Source of the DNA: CAYVLI01 sp964452105 [NCBI: uncultured Nitrospinota bacterium]
GTDB lineage: Bacteria > JAUXIQ01
DNA length: 13,000 nucleotides
Direction of reading: 5' to 3'
NCBI GenBank assembly: GCA_964452105.1
Contig: CAYVLI010000019.1
Location: forward strand, 1 to 13,000
Made by a program: the position numbers and the translations under genes. Every line of letters starts with the position of its first letter. Position 1 is the first letter of the stretch. A model generated the notes under the pieces. That model worked only from the letters and a program-made list of their open reading frames with translations, was not told the origin of the DNA and searched no databases. Positions 5,079-12,913 of this stretch are shown here, piece after piece.

Positions 5079-7187
5079 GTGAGATACATCTACTACCGAT
5101 GGGACGGCACTCAGAAGTTTTCAGGGGCAGACCCACATAAGGTAATGGACCAGATGGCGGACAGCCTGATACAGGGTGGCGACCTGTTGCGGGCTCTTCG
5201 AACGATCATGCGGAGAGGCATAGAGGGTCCGCGAGGAGAAGGCTTCAAGGGCGTCCAATCCCTGCTGGAAAAACTGAGGCGCATGAAGAAATGGGAGCTC
5301 GACCGCTACGACCCGGATACATCCCTGAAAGAGGTGAAGGAGAAGTTAGAGAAGATCATGGGTAAAGAGCGCATGGCGCTGGAGGAACGACAGCGAGGCG
5401 ATGAAGACAAAGGGCCACTCGGGGATGGAGCCGAGCGCCGCGAACTATCTCGAATCCAGCGTAAGCTCGATTACCTCGAAAGCCTCCCCGAGGAGGTGGG
5501 CTCGCGTATGGAAGGCTTGCGCAGCTACGACTTCGTGGATCAGGAAGCGAAGGAGGAATTCCGCAGCTTGCTAAAGATGCTCCAGCAACAAGCCTTTCAC
5601 GCTTTTTTTCAGAACCTGAAGAGGCAGTTGGAGGATTTAACCTGGGAGAAGGCGCAACAACTGAAGGACATGCTTCGCGACCTCAACAGGATGTTCACGC
5701 AGAGAGCCCGGGGGGAAGAGCCCGATTTCCAGGAGTTCATGGACAGACACGGCCATCATTTCGATGGTTCGAACGCACAGGATTTCGATCAGTTTATACG
5801 CCAGATGCAGCGCAGCATGGGAGCCATGTCCTCTCTGATGGAGAGCATGTCCCACCAGATGAAGGAAGAACTGGGCCGGTTGATGCGGAGCAGTATATTC
5901 GACACCGGGTTCAGGGAGGAACTCGCGGAACTGGCTGAAAACATCAGCTCGGAGCCGGGCTTCGCGCAATGGATGAGCAACTATCCCTTCAGGGGCAGGG
6001 AAGAGCTCAGCCTGGATGAAGCCTTTAAGACCATGGAAAGGCTTCAGGAGATGGAAGAACTGGAGAGATCCCTGCAGCAAGCCGTTCGTTCAGCCGGGTT
6101 GGGAAACATCGAAGAGGAAAAACTGCGGGATATTCTGGGAGATGAATCCCTGCAGGAGTTCAAAGCCATCAAGAACATTACAGATCTCCTCGAGGAGGCG
6201 GGATACATCAGGAAGAGCGGAAAGGAACTGCGGCTGACACCAAAAGGCATTCGCAGGATAGGCTTCAAGGCCATGGGGGACATCTTCTCTTCCCTGAAAC
6301 TGGCCCGCAGAGGGCAGCATGTTATAAGCAGCTCGGGCAGCTCAAGCAATTTCATCGAAGAGACGAAGGATTATGAGTTCGGGGACCACTTCTCGGTAAA
6401 CGTGGGTAAGACACTCATGAACGCCATAATCCGCGGGGAGAGCAATGAGGGAGGAGTCCGGATACGACCCGAAGACTTCAAAGTTTATAAGACGGAAAAC
6501 CTGTCGAACTGCTGCACGGCAATAATGATAGACATGAGCGGGTCGATGGAGACCTTCGACAGGTTTTCCGCGGCCAAGAAGGTAGCCATCGCCCTGGAAA
6601 GCCTCATCCGCAGTCAATTCCCCAGGGATACGCTTTACATAGTCGGATTCTACACTCATGCCAGGGAGATCAAGACGACGGAACTTCCATTCATCCAGCC
6701 CAAACCCTTCGGGTACAACCCTTACATGCCCGTGGACCTCATAAACATGCAGTGGGGCTACCTGAACCTGGAAATAGACCACGAGGAAATAGACAGGCAG
6801 TACTCAAACGTCCCCGAATCCTTCACAAATATCCAGCAGGGTCTGCGATGTTCGGCGCGATTGCTGGACAAGGGAAATTGCCCCAACAAGCAGATTATAA
6901 TGATTACCGACGGGGAACCCACCGCCCACAGTGAAGAAGGGAAGCTCTACCTCCGTTATCCACCAAGCCGCCAGACCATACAGGAGACGCTTAAGGAAGT
7001 GGAGCGTTGCACCCGCCGGGGAATTACCATCAACACCTTCATGCTCAACAGGGACTCTTTCCTGGAGAGGTTCGTTGACCGGATAACCCGCATCAACAGG
7101 GGCCGGGCTTTCTTCACCACGCCGGACAAGATAGGCGAGTACATCTTCGTGGACTATCTGCGTAACAAGCGAAGGAAGATCGCTTAG
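5079..7187 (+). CDS. von Willebrand factor A domain protein, long N-terminal helical region
   Basis: A 702-aa protein starting at GTG. The N-terminus RYIYYRWDGTQ is what I remember as conserved in a family of cytoplasmic bacterial VWA proteins, which supports this start despite a weak ribosome binding site. Residues about 85-345 are highly charged and mostly helical, with coiled-coil-like stretches (85-140, 155-210, 315-360). A winged-helix-like segment (370-403, LEEAGYIRKSGKELRLTPKG) precedes the VWA domain (about 476-690). The metal-ion-dependent adhesion site is complete: DMSGS (Asp485, Ser487, Ser489), Thr583 and Asp611 in ITDGEPT. The span from Asp485 to Thr583 is long and may hold an insertion around 535-575. 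There is no signal peptide. Such VWA proteins usually act with a MoxR/ChlI-type AAA+ ATPase in protein or metal-centre maturation; none is present here. Confidence 0.87.
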   Translation: MRYIYYRWDGTQKFSGADPHKVMDQMADSLIQGGDLLRALRTIMRRGIEGPRGEGFKGVQSLLEKLRRMKKWELDRYDPDTSLKEVKEKLEKIMGKERMALEERQRGDEDKGPLGDGAERRELSRIQRKLDYLESLPEEVGSRMEGLRSYDFVDQEAKEEFRSLLKMLQQQAFHAFFQNLKRQLEDLTWEKAQQLKDMLRDLNRMFTQRARGEEPDFQEFMDRHGHHFDGSNAQDFDQFIRQMQRSMGAMSSLMESMSHQMKEELGRLMRSSIFDTGFREELAELAENISSEPGFAQWMSNYPFRGREELSLDEAFKTMERLQEMEELERSLQQAVRSAGLGNIEEEKLRDILGDESLQEFKAIKNITDLLEEAGYIRKSGKELRLTPKGIRRIGFKAMGDIFSSLKLARRGQHVISSSGSSSNFIEETKDYEFGDHFSVNVGKTLMNAIIRGESNEGGVRIRPEDFKVYKTENLSNCCTAIMIDMSGSMETFDRFSAAKKVAIALESLIRSQFPRDTLYIVGFYTHAREIKTTELPFIQPKPFGYNPYMPVDLINMQWGYLNLEIDHEEIDRQYSNVPESFTNIQQGLRCSARLLDKGNCPNKQIIMITDGEPTAHSEEGKLYLRYPPSRQTIQETLKEVERCTRRGITINTFMLNRDSFLERFVDRITRINRGRAFFTTPDKIGEYIFVDYLRNKRRKIA

Positions 7188-7229
7188 AGCGGTGTGGATA
7201 GTATTTATCTATAATGCCAGATATCAGTA

Positions 7230-7250
7230 GGGCGGGTTTCCAATCCGCCC
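7230..7250. repeat. GGGCGGG hairpin, related to the 9300 and 10952 hairpins
   Basis: GGGCGGG (7230-7236) pairs with TCCGCCC (7244-7250) around a short TTTCCAA loop, counting one G-T pair. It begins 43 bp after the VWA stop codon and could stop or stabilise that message. There is no T-tract, only TTGCTGACCTGTTT. The GGGTTTC core is shared with two more hairpins in the window. Confidence 0.5.
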
Positions 7251-7271
7251 TTGCTGACCTGTTTAGAAAAA

Positions 7272-7391
7272 GTTTTCCCTGGCGAAAGTCTCCTCCCCCT
7301 TGACGGGGGAGGAACAAAGGTGGAGGTGATCGCGCCCCGTAGTATTTAATACCCCCTCCCTTAAATCCCTCCCGCCAAGGGGAGGGAAAAC
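7272..7391. repeat. MITE-like element with long, internally palindromic terminal inverted repeats
   Basis: Outer arms GTTTTCCCT (7272-7280) and AGGGAAAAC (7383-7391) are exact inverse copies. Inside them, 7291-7327 and 7352-7387 are long imperfect inverse copies of each other. Each of these arms is itself a hairpin: CTCCCCC/GGGGGAG in the left one and a CCCTCCC/GGGAGGG type in the right one. The element is too short to code for anything. CTCCCCC-TTGAC-GGGGGAG repeats are, from general knowledge, common in intergenic DNA of environmental bacteria. No clear target-site duplication was found. Confidence 0.55.
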
Positions 7392-7405
7392 AGGTTTTGG
7401 ATTAA

Positions 7406-7422
7406 CCCCGCTGAACGCGGGG
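7406..7422. repeat. CCCCGC/GCGGGG hairpin
   Basis: CCCCGC (7406-7411) and GCGGGG (7417-7422) form a six-pair stem around TGAAC. It lies 14 bp after the MITE-like element and may be part of the same composite repeat. Confidence 0.4.
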
Positions 7423-7442
7423 CGCCACTCGGGCTGGGTAAA

Positions 7443-7477
7443 CAATGTAGTTGACTTAAGCAATGGTTGCTACATTG
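7443..7477. promoter_or_regulatory. inverted repeat upstream of the ABC permease gene
   Basis: CAATGTAG (7443-7450) and CTACATTG (7470-7477) are perfect inverse copies separated by 19 bp, ending 56 bp before the permease start. A TTGACT hexamer at 7451-7456 lies between the arms, but no -10 box stands at normal spacing. It may be an operator pair or the stem of a leader structure. Confidence 0.3.
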
Positions 7478-7533
7478 CAAAGAAGATAAATGCGGGGTCA
7501 TAGATTAGCTGAGGACGTCTGAGAGCATCGCCG

Positions 7534-9228
7534 ATGAACGAAATCGCTTTGATGTTGATGCCCCGTTGGTGGGCTTTCCGGAACAGTCTTCGTAAGAGGG
7601 AGCGGCATGCTGTCCTGAAGCTGGTCGTGATGATAATCATGGCCCTGCTCTTCTGGGCCGGCTCCTACGTCCTCTTCTCCAGGATATTGGGCTATTTCGG
7701 CAGCGTGGAAGTCTTCGGGGAGCTCCTGGCCAGGAAGCTTCTGTTCATGATTTTCTTGACCTTATTCTCCGTGCTCCTGTTCAGCAACATCATCACCGCA
7801 CTGTCAACGTTTTTCATGTCCGACGATCTGCCGCTGGTCTTCTCATCGCCGGTCTCCCTGGGGAAAATATATATGGCCCGTCATGCCGAGACCCTGCTGG
7901 AATCCTCCTGGATGGTTACCTTCTTTGCGCTCCCAATCTTCATATCTTACGGGGCTGTCATGGGTGCACCCTGGGTCTATTACCTTACGCTGGCGGCCGT
8001 CATCGTGCCCTTTCTGATGATACCCTCCAGCCTGGGAGTGATAATTACAATGCTCCTGGTCAACGTATTCCCCGCGAAACGCATACGGGACATCCTGTTT
8101 CTCATGGTCATCGTTCTGGTCATAATCCTCTATCTTTTAATCCGCTTCCTGCAGCCTGAGAAGCTGGTGAACCCCGAAGCTTTCTCCAACCTGGTGGAGT
8201 ATCTGTCCGTTCTCCGGGCGCCTAAAGCCCAGTTGTTGCCCAGCCACTGGGCCACTGAAGCCCTGGCTCCGCTGGCTCAGAGAAGCTCCGGCAGCACCGG
8301 CTTCTACCTGCTTATGTTGACTTCCAGCGCCATTGGTTTACTGTCTGCGGGCAACCTGCTGGCGCGCAGGATATATTTTTACGGCTTCTCCAAGGCGCAG
8401 GAGGCACACCAGGCAAAGCTTTCCAGGAATTGGCTCATGGACGGACTGCTCGATTTCATAACCCGCCGTTTCCACCCCAGCACCCGCTCCATAATAATCA
8501 AGGACGTGAAGACTTTCTTCAGAGATACTTCTCAGTGGTCTCAACTACTCCTGCTGGCCGCGCTGATGGTGGTCTATCTGTACAACTTCAGCGTTCTTCC
8601 CCTGGATAAGGCGCCCATCGCCGAATACTACATGGAAAATCTCTTCTCTTACCTCAACATGGGGCTGGCGGGGTTCGTCATCTCGGCCATTGCGGCGAGG
8701 TTCGTCTTCCCCGCGGTGAGCATGGAAGGAGACTACTTCTGGCTCCTCAGGAGCTCTCCCATGACCATGAGGCGCTTTTTCTGGAGCAAGTTCTGGACCA
8801 GCCTCATCCCTCTGGCCGCCCTATCCCAGTTGCTCATCATCGCCAGTAACCACCTTCTTCACGCCGACAGGTTCCTCAAGTACCTCTCTTCCTTCACCAT
8901 TCTCGCCATGACCTTCAGCATAGTGGCTTTGGCGCTGAGCTCTGGAACCATATACCCTGTGTTCAAGGCTGAGAACATCACCAAAATATCCACCAGCTAC
9001 GGGGGCATAGTTTACATGGTGACCAGCATGGGATTCATCGCGTCCGTGGTACTGCTTGAAGCATGGCCGACCTATCTGCTTTTCACCGTGGGCCGTGCGG
9101 AGGCGCTGAGCACGTGGCAAATCGCCCAGATAGCCATTTCTTACGGCACGGCGGCGGCGGTCATCGCAGCCGCAGTTATCATACCCATGAAGCGGGGGCT
9201 GGACGCCCTCTCCCGCCTGGAAATCTAA
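7534..9228 (+). CDS. ABC-2-type exporter permease, no ATPase gene nearby
   Basis: A 564-aa inner-membrane protein with about 12 hydrophobic segments by eye: residues 28-50, 68-90, 125-145, 148-176, 185-205, 256-276, 335-352, 370-395, 421-437, 451-470, 486-510 and 530-551. A cytosolic stretch with basic residues and an IIIKDVKTFFRD motif (320-331) precedes the second half. The segment EGDYFWLLRSSP (398-409) followed by a KFW motif is typical of large putative ABC exporter subunits, in which a separate ATPase binds the permease. It is about twice the usual length of a single ABC-2 permease and looks like two fused halves. The ribosome binding site is poor: GAGG lies about 19 bases upstream. No ATPase or substrate-binding protein gene is in the window, so what it exports is unknown. 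Confidence 0.8.
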   Translation: MNEIALMLMPRWWAFRNSLRKRERHAVLKLVVMIIMALLFWAGSYVLFSRILGYFGSVEVFGELLARKLLFMIFLTLFSVLLFSNIITALSTFFMSDDLPLVFSSPVSLGKIYMARHAETLLESSWMVTFFALPIFISYGAVMGAPWVYYLTLAAVIVPFLMIPSSLGVIITMLLVNVFPAKRIRDILFLMVIVLVIILYLLIRFLQPEKLVNPEAFSNLVEYLSVLRAPKAQLLPSHWATEALAPLAQRSSGSTGFYLLMLTSSAIGLLSAGNLLARRIYFYGFSKAQEAHQAKLSRNWLMDGLLDFITRRFHPSTRSIIIKDVKTFFRDTSQWSQLLLLAALMVVYLYNFSVLPLDKAPIAEYYMENLFSYLNMGLAGFVISAIAARFVFPAVSMEGDYFWLLRSSPMTMRRFFWSKFWTSLIPLAALSQLLIIASNHLLHADRFLKYLSSFTILAMTFSIVALALSSGTIYPVFKAENITKISTSYGGIVYMVTSMGFIASVVLLEAWPTYLLFTVGRAEALSTWQIAQIAISYGTAAAVIAAAVIIPMKRGLDALSRLEI

Positions 9229-9233
9229 CCCTC

Positions 9234-9262
9234 TTTACATAGTTTTCAAACTCGGCTATTAT
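9234..9262 (+). promoter_or_regulatory. sigma70-like promoter of the first CoA ligase
   Basis: TTTACA (9234-9239), a 17-bp spacer and TATTAT (9257-9262) each match the consensus at five of six positions. A start near 9269 would give a leader of about 90 bases containing the hairpin at 9300-9314 and the GGGAGG ribosome binding site at 9346-9351. Confidence 0.5.
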
Positions 9263-9290
9263 TTTTACGAACCAACATTGCAATAAGAGC

Positions 9291-9314
9291 GCACAGGACC
9301 GGGTTTCAAACCCG
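9291..9314. repeat. palindromic intergenic repeat, copy 1 of the GGGTTTCAAACCC family
   Basis: GCACAGGAC (9291-9299) precedes the hairpin GGGTTTCAAACCC (9301-9313), closed by an outer C-G pair (9300/9314). The same sequence recurs at 10943-10966 with 22 of 23 bases identical over 9291-9313. It lies in the expected leader of the CoA ligase. Confidence 0.6.
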
Positions 9315-9358
9315 CACTACCTGCTTGCTTTCCGCATGCACGTGAGGGAGGTGAAAGA

Positions 9359-10894
9359 ATGAACGTAGGCGATTCGCTGAAGCTGCATGCCCACAATACT
9401 CCCCAAAAGGCGGCCATGGTCTTCGGAGGGAGGAGGATAACCTATAAGCAGTTTAACGACCGGGTTAACAGCCTGGCCCACGGCCTGATGGCGATGGGGA
9501 TCAAGAAGGGCGACAACGTGGCCACCCTGCTGCACAACTGCCCCGAATACCTGGAAATCTACTACGCTCTGGCCAAAATTGGGGCGGTAGCCGTGCCCAT
9601 TAACTATATGCTGCATGGCCGCGACCTGCAGTACATCGTCGATCAGTCGGATTCCATGGCCTTCATAATGGAGAGCGAATTCACCGACAGGGTCAACGAG
9701 GTAAGAGGGGAACTGAAAAAGATAGCCCCGGAGAAATACATATCCCTCGGAGAAAACATCCCCGCGGGAACAAAATCCTATGAGGAGCTGGCTGTCGGCC
9801 ACTCAACCGATGAGCCGGGGGTGGAAGTGAGCGAGGAAGATGACATGGTCATCCTCTACTCCTCGGGTACTACGGGGCTGCCCAAGGGAATCGTACTCAC
9901 CCATCGCTGCCGCATCCTGTACTTCCTCAGCTACGCGGCGGAGTACGGCATACGCTACCGTGATGTAAACCTCTGCTCCACGCCCCTGTACCACAACGCC
10001 GCCCTGTTCTTTTCCATGATGCAATTGTACATGGGGGGTACGGTGGTGATAATGCGCAGCTTCGAGCCGGGGGATGCCTTGAGACTCATCGAAGATGAGC
10101 GAATAACAAACGCCATATTTGTTCCCACACAGTACAACATCATGCTCCAGCACTCCGATATCGGCAGGCATAATTACGGCTCGCTGCGCATCCTTGTATC
10201 GGGAGCGGCCCCCCTCACCACCCGCACCAAGAACGGGATTCTGGAAACCTTCAGGTGCGAGTTGTTCGAGCTTTACGGCCTCACCGAAACGGGGCTCATC
10301 ACCAACCTGCGACCCGAGGACCAGCGCCGCAAGATACGCTGCGTGGGCCAGACTTTCCTCAACATGGAAATGCGGGTGGCGGACTACGAGGGCAACGACG
10401 TGCCCACGGGCGAGGTGGGGGAAATCGTAACCAGGGGTCCCACCCTTCTTCGTGAGTATTACAACAACCCGGAAGCCACCGCTAAATCCTACCGGGACGG
10501 CTGGTTCCTTACCGGCGACATGGGGAGACTGGACGAAGAAGGCTATCTCTACCTTGTGGACAGGAAGAAGGACATGATCATAAGCGGGGGAGTGAACATC
10601 TTCCCCCAGGATATCGAAGACGTGCTGTACGCTCATCCCGCCGTTCTGGAGGCTTCGGTCATAGGAGCACCCGACGAAAAATGGGGTGAAGCGGTCAAAG
10701 CCGTGGTGGTGCTCAAAAAAGGACATTCTGCAACCGGAGAGGAAATAATCACGCATTGCAGGAGTCAACTGGCAGGATACCAGACCCCCAAGTCGGTGGA
10801 ATTCATGGACGGGCTCCCACGCAACCCCTCGGGCAAGGTGCTCAAGCGGGAACTGCGCGCCCGTTACTGGAAGGACCAGGAGACCATGATCTGA
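9359..10894 (+). CDS. AMP-forming acyl-CoA synthetase (ligase)
   Basis: A 511-aa member of the ANL adenylating superfamily, which activates a carboxylic acid with ATP to an acyl-AMP and passes it to CoA. It acts in the cytoplasm. Motifs in order: the phosphate-binding loop YSSGTTGLPKG (167-177), YGLTET (306-311), WFLTGD (382-387), the hinge DRKKDMIISGG (401-411), and the C-terminal catalytic lysine Lys493 in NPSGK. All key positions are intact and the length is normal for the family. The start has GGGAGG seven bases upstream. Substrate is not resolved: fatty, aromatic and crotonobetaine-like acids all occur in this branch. A promoter at 9234-9262 and a repeat hairpin at 10952-10966 with T-rich sequence behind it suggest a single-gene transcript. 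Confidence 0.9.
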   Translation: MNVGDSLKLHAHNTPQKAAMVFGGRRITYKQFNDRVNSLAHGLMAMGIKKGDNVATLLHNCPEYLEIYYALAKIGAVAVPINYMLHGRDLQYIVDQSDSMAFIMESEFTDRVNEVRGELKKIAPEKYISLGENIPAGTKSYEELAVGHSTDEPGVEVSEEDDMVILYSSGTTGLPKGIVLTHRCRILYFLSYAAEYGIRYRDVNLCSTPLYHNAALFFSMMQLYMGGTVVIMRSFEPGDALRLIEDERITNAIFVPTQYNIMLQHSDIGRHNYGSLRILVSGAAPLTTRTKNGILETFRCELFELYGLTETGLITNLRPEDQRRKIRCVGQTFLNMEMRVADYEGNDVPTGEVGEIVTRGPTLLREYYNNPEATAKSYRDGWFLTGDMGRLDEEGYLYLVDRKKDMIISGGVNIFPQDIEDVLYAHPAVLEASVIGAPDEKWGEAVKAVVVLKKGHSATGEEIITHCRSQLAGYQTPKSVEFMDGLPRNPSGKVLKRELRARYWKDQETMI

Positions 10895-10942
10895 CAAGCA
10901 AGTACAACCACTAGCTTTGTTATTCAATTTTAGGAGTAACTT

Positions 10943-10966
10943 GCACAGGACAGGGTTTCAAACCCT
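10943..10966. repeat. palindromic intergenic repeat, copy 2 of the GGGTTTCAAACCC family
   Basis: GCACAGGAC (10943-10951) is followed by GGGTTTCAAACCC (10953-10965), closed by an outer A-T pair (10952/10966). The first copy has C-G at that place, a compensatory change that keeps the stem. The T-rich CCTTTACTTTT behind it means it could terminate the first CoA-ligase transcript. Confidence 0.6.
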
Positions 10967-10979
10967 CCTTTACTTTTCT

Positions 10980-11030
10980 GAGGGAATCTATTTGAGAAAG
11001 GGTTTCCGTTAGACGCCCTCCCAAAACTTT
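10980..11030. repeat. dispersed intergenic repeat, copy 2
   Basis: The block 10995-11030 (AGAAAGG, TTTCC, AGAC, CCCT, ACTTT in order) aligns with 1649-1685 in the same orientation. The preceding GGGAATC-to-TTTCC segment (10982-11007) is the same length as the palindrome of copy 1 but less symmetrical. From 11031 to 11103 nothing further was recognised. Confidence 0.45.
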
Positions 11031-11103
11031 TTTGCCAAAAGTTCTCGTGCCGCTGGTTCTCCGCACTCGACAGCACGGAACATGCAAGGTGCGAACCTTA
11101 GTA

Positions 11104-11133
11104 TTGACCTGCATATTAATCAATGTTTATAGT
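11104..11133 (+). promoter_or_regulatory. upstream promoter of the second CoA ligase
   Basis: TTGACC (11104-11109), an 18-bp spacer and TATAGT (11128-11133) are each five of six to the sigma70 consensus. The -10 box lies in the first of two ATGTTTATA direct repeats. Confidence 0.5.
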
Positions 11134-11161
11134 TGTAACGTCTATTTACCATGTTTATAAT
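11133..11161 (+). promoter_or_regulatory. downstream tandem promoter of the second CoA ligase
   Basis: TTGTAA (11133-11138), a 17-bp spacer and a perfect TATAAT (11156-11161). The -10 overlaps the second ATGTTTATA repeat (11151-11159), 28 bp after the first (11123-11131). The predicted start near 11168 leaves a leader of about 55 bases. Confidence 0.5.
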
Positions 11162-11221
11162 GCATCCCGCAGTTGTGGGTGATTGCATGATATGACGTCG
11201 AAGAAGGGGGAAGATAGGCTG

Positions 11222-12868
11222 ATGAAATTCGAGACCCGAATCACAGATGAAATGATACGAGAATATACGCGGGCCGGGCACTGGATAAACAAAACCATCT
11301 GCGATTACCTCGATGAAGCGGTTAAAAGAGACCCGGACAAAGAGGCTGCTGTGGACCCTCACGGGAGACTGACCTACGGTGAATTATCCGCCCAGGTGCA
11401 ACGCCTGGCCCTGGCGTTCCTGGAACGCGGAGTCCAGCGGGGCGATGTGGTCTCCTTCCAACTCCCCAACTTGAGCCAGTTTTTAGTAGTCCACTTCGCT
11501 CTATCCCGTATAGGAGCCGTGAGTAACCCACTCATCCCCATATACCGCCATCGTGAAATACGCTTCATGGTCCGGTTGTGTGAATCTAAAATCATGATTA
11601 TTCCTGATCGATTCAGGAACTTCGATTATACGGAGATGATGAAGGAGCTTGCTCCTGAACTCCCTTCACTGGAAGATATCTACGTAATCGGGGACAACGT
11701 TCCCTCTGGCATGAAATCTTACCAGGAACTGATAGAGACGCCCTGGGAGAATAAGCGCGATCCGGGATGTCTTGACAAAATAGCCAGCGACCCTGACGAG
11801 GTTACCGAGATTATATTCACCTCGGGCACCACGGGAGAGCCCAAGGGAGTCATGCACACGCACAACACTCTTGTATATCCGGTACTAAAAACCATAGAGA
11901 GGCTTAACTTTAACTCCAAGGATGTGATCCTCATGGCTTCCACCTTCGCCCATCAGACAGGCTTCCTCTATGGGGTGCGCCTGCCGACCATGTTAGGCGC
12001 CAAGGGAGTTTATATGGACGCCTGGGATGCTGAGAGGGGGGTCGAGCTTATAGAAAAGGAGAAGGTGACTTTCAATATGGGGGCTACACCTTTCCTGAGC
12101 GATCTGACCTACGCTCCCAACATATCCCGTCATGATCTGAGCTCGCTGCGGGTGTTCATCTGCGGCGGAGCGGCCATCCCGCGCAAGCTGGTGATGGACG
12201 CCAAGAGCACGCTGAACTGCGCCATATCAGCAGGCTGGGGCCAGACGGAGAACGCGCTGGTCACCCTCAACAACATGGACGACCCGGATGAGAAGGTTTG
12301 CGGGACGGACGGGAGCCCCGTACACGGCATGGAAGTATTGGTAGTGGACGAGGAGGGGAAGACCCTTCCCCCGGGGCAGGAAGGGGAACTGCTCTGCCGC
12401 GGCCCGGCCCATTTTGTGGGATATCTTAAGAGGAAGCAGATGACGGAAGATAATTTCACCACCGACGGCTGGTTCAAGACCGGCGACCGGGCCATAATGG
12501 ATGAGGACGGCTACATCAGCATCAGCGGCCGCTCCAAGGACATCATCATCCGGGGAGGGGAGAATATCCCTGTGGTCGAGGTGGAGAACATCCTGCACAA
12601 ACATCCCAAGGTGAAGCAGGCGGCCATAGTGGGCATGCCGGACGAGCGCCTGCAGGAGAAGGCCTGCGCTTACGTGGTTTTGAGAGAAGGCGAAACTTTC
12701 GACTTCGATGAGATGATAGGCTTCCTCGCTGAACAGAAGATGGCCAAGCAGTACTATCCCGAACAACTGGAGATAATAGATGAAATGCCCATGACCCCCA
12801 GCGGCAAGATACAGAAATATGTCCTGCGGGATGCCATTACCAACAGGGTCAAGGAAAGCAAGCTGTAG
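11222..12868 (+). CDS. AMP-forming acyl-CoA ligase, cyclohexanecarboxylate-CoA ligase (AliA)-like
   Basis: A 548-aa ANL-superfamily ligase. Motifs: FTSGTTGEPKG (199-209), WGQTEN (339-344), GWFKTGD (416-422), GRSKDIIIRGGENI (436-449) and the catalytic lysine Lys529 in PSGK. The N-terminal part, with QLPNLSQF and a SRIGAVSNPLIPIYR stretch, resembles from memory AliA-type cyclohexanecarboxylate-CoA ligases and related cyclic or medium-chain acid activators. That specificity is inference. The start at 11222 is preferred over in-frame ATGs at 11183 and 11192: GGGGGAAG lies about ten bases upstream, and the N-terminus then fits the family length. In the second motif Trp-Gly-Gln replaces the more usual Tyr-Gly-Leu/Met. 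It is only distantly similar to the first ligase, so it is not a recent duplicate. Two tandem promoters precede it and a GC hairpin overlaps its stop. Confidence 0.88.
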   Translation: MKFETRITDEMIREYTRAGHWINKTICDYLDEAVKRDPDKEAAVDPHGRLTYGELSAQVQRLALAFLERGVQRGDVVSFQLPNLSQFLVVHFALSRIGAVSNPLIPIYRHREIRFMVRLCESKIMIIPDRFRNFDYTEMMKELAPELPSLEDIYVIGDNVPSGMKSYQELIETPWENKRDPGCLDKIASDPDEVTEIIFTSGTTGEPKGVMHTHNTLVYPVLKTIERLNFNSKDVILMASTFAHQTGFLYGVRLPTMLGAKGVYMDAWDAERGVELIEKEKVTFNMGATPFLSDLTYAPNISRHDLSSLRVFICGGAAIPRKLVMDAKSTLNCAISAGWGQTENALVTLNNMDDPDEKVCGTDGSPVHGMEVLVVDEEGKTLPPGQEGELLCRGPAHFVGYLKRKQMTEDNFTTDGWFKTGDRAIMDEDGYISISGRSKDIIIRGGENIPVVEVENILHKHPKVKQAAIVGMPDERLQEKACAYVVLREGETFDFDEMIGFLAEQKMAKQYYPEQLEIIDEMPMTPSGKIQKYVLRDAITNRVKESKL

Positions 12869-12882
12869 CGCTCGATGAGCGC
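12868..12882. terminator. GC-rich hairpin overlapping the ligase stop codon
   Basis: GCGCTC (12868-12873) and GAGCGC (12877-12882) form a perfect six-pair stem with a GAT loop, beginning on the last base of the TAG stop. No T-tract follows, so intrinsic termination is doubtful. It may protect the 3' end of the message. Confidence 0.3.
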
Positions 12883-12913
12883 CGAACAGAGAGTCACCAT
12901 AAGGTTGACATGA

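Noticed and set aside
7451-7476. TTGACT and TACATT as a promoter for the permease
   Set aside because: The spacer is only 14 bp, too short for a sigma70 promoter. The bases are better explained by the CAATGTAG inverted repeat.
9803-10927. Long open frame (374 codons) on the minus strand opposite the first CoA ligase
   Set aside because: The plus-strand frame has every ANL motif, a normal length and a strong ribosome binding site. The minus frame has no recognisable domain and follows the codon bias of the opposite strand.
9291-10966. Similar repeats around 9291 and 10943 considered as part of a CRISPR array
   Set aside because: There are only two copies, 1.6 kb apart with a gene between them. 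No regular spacers and no cas genes are present.
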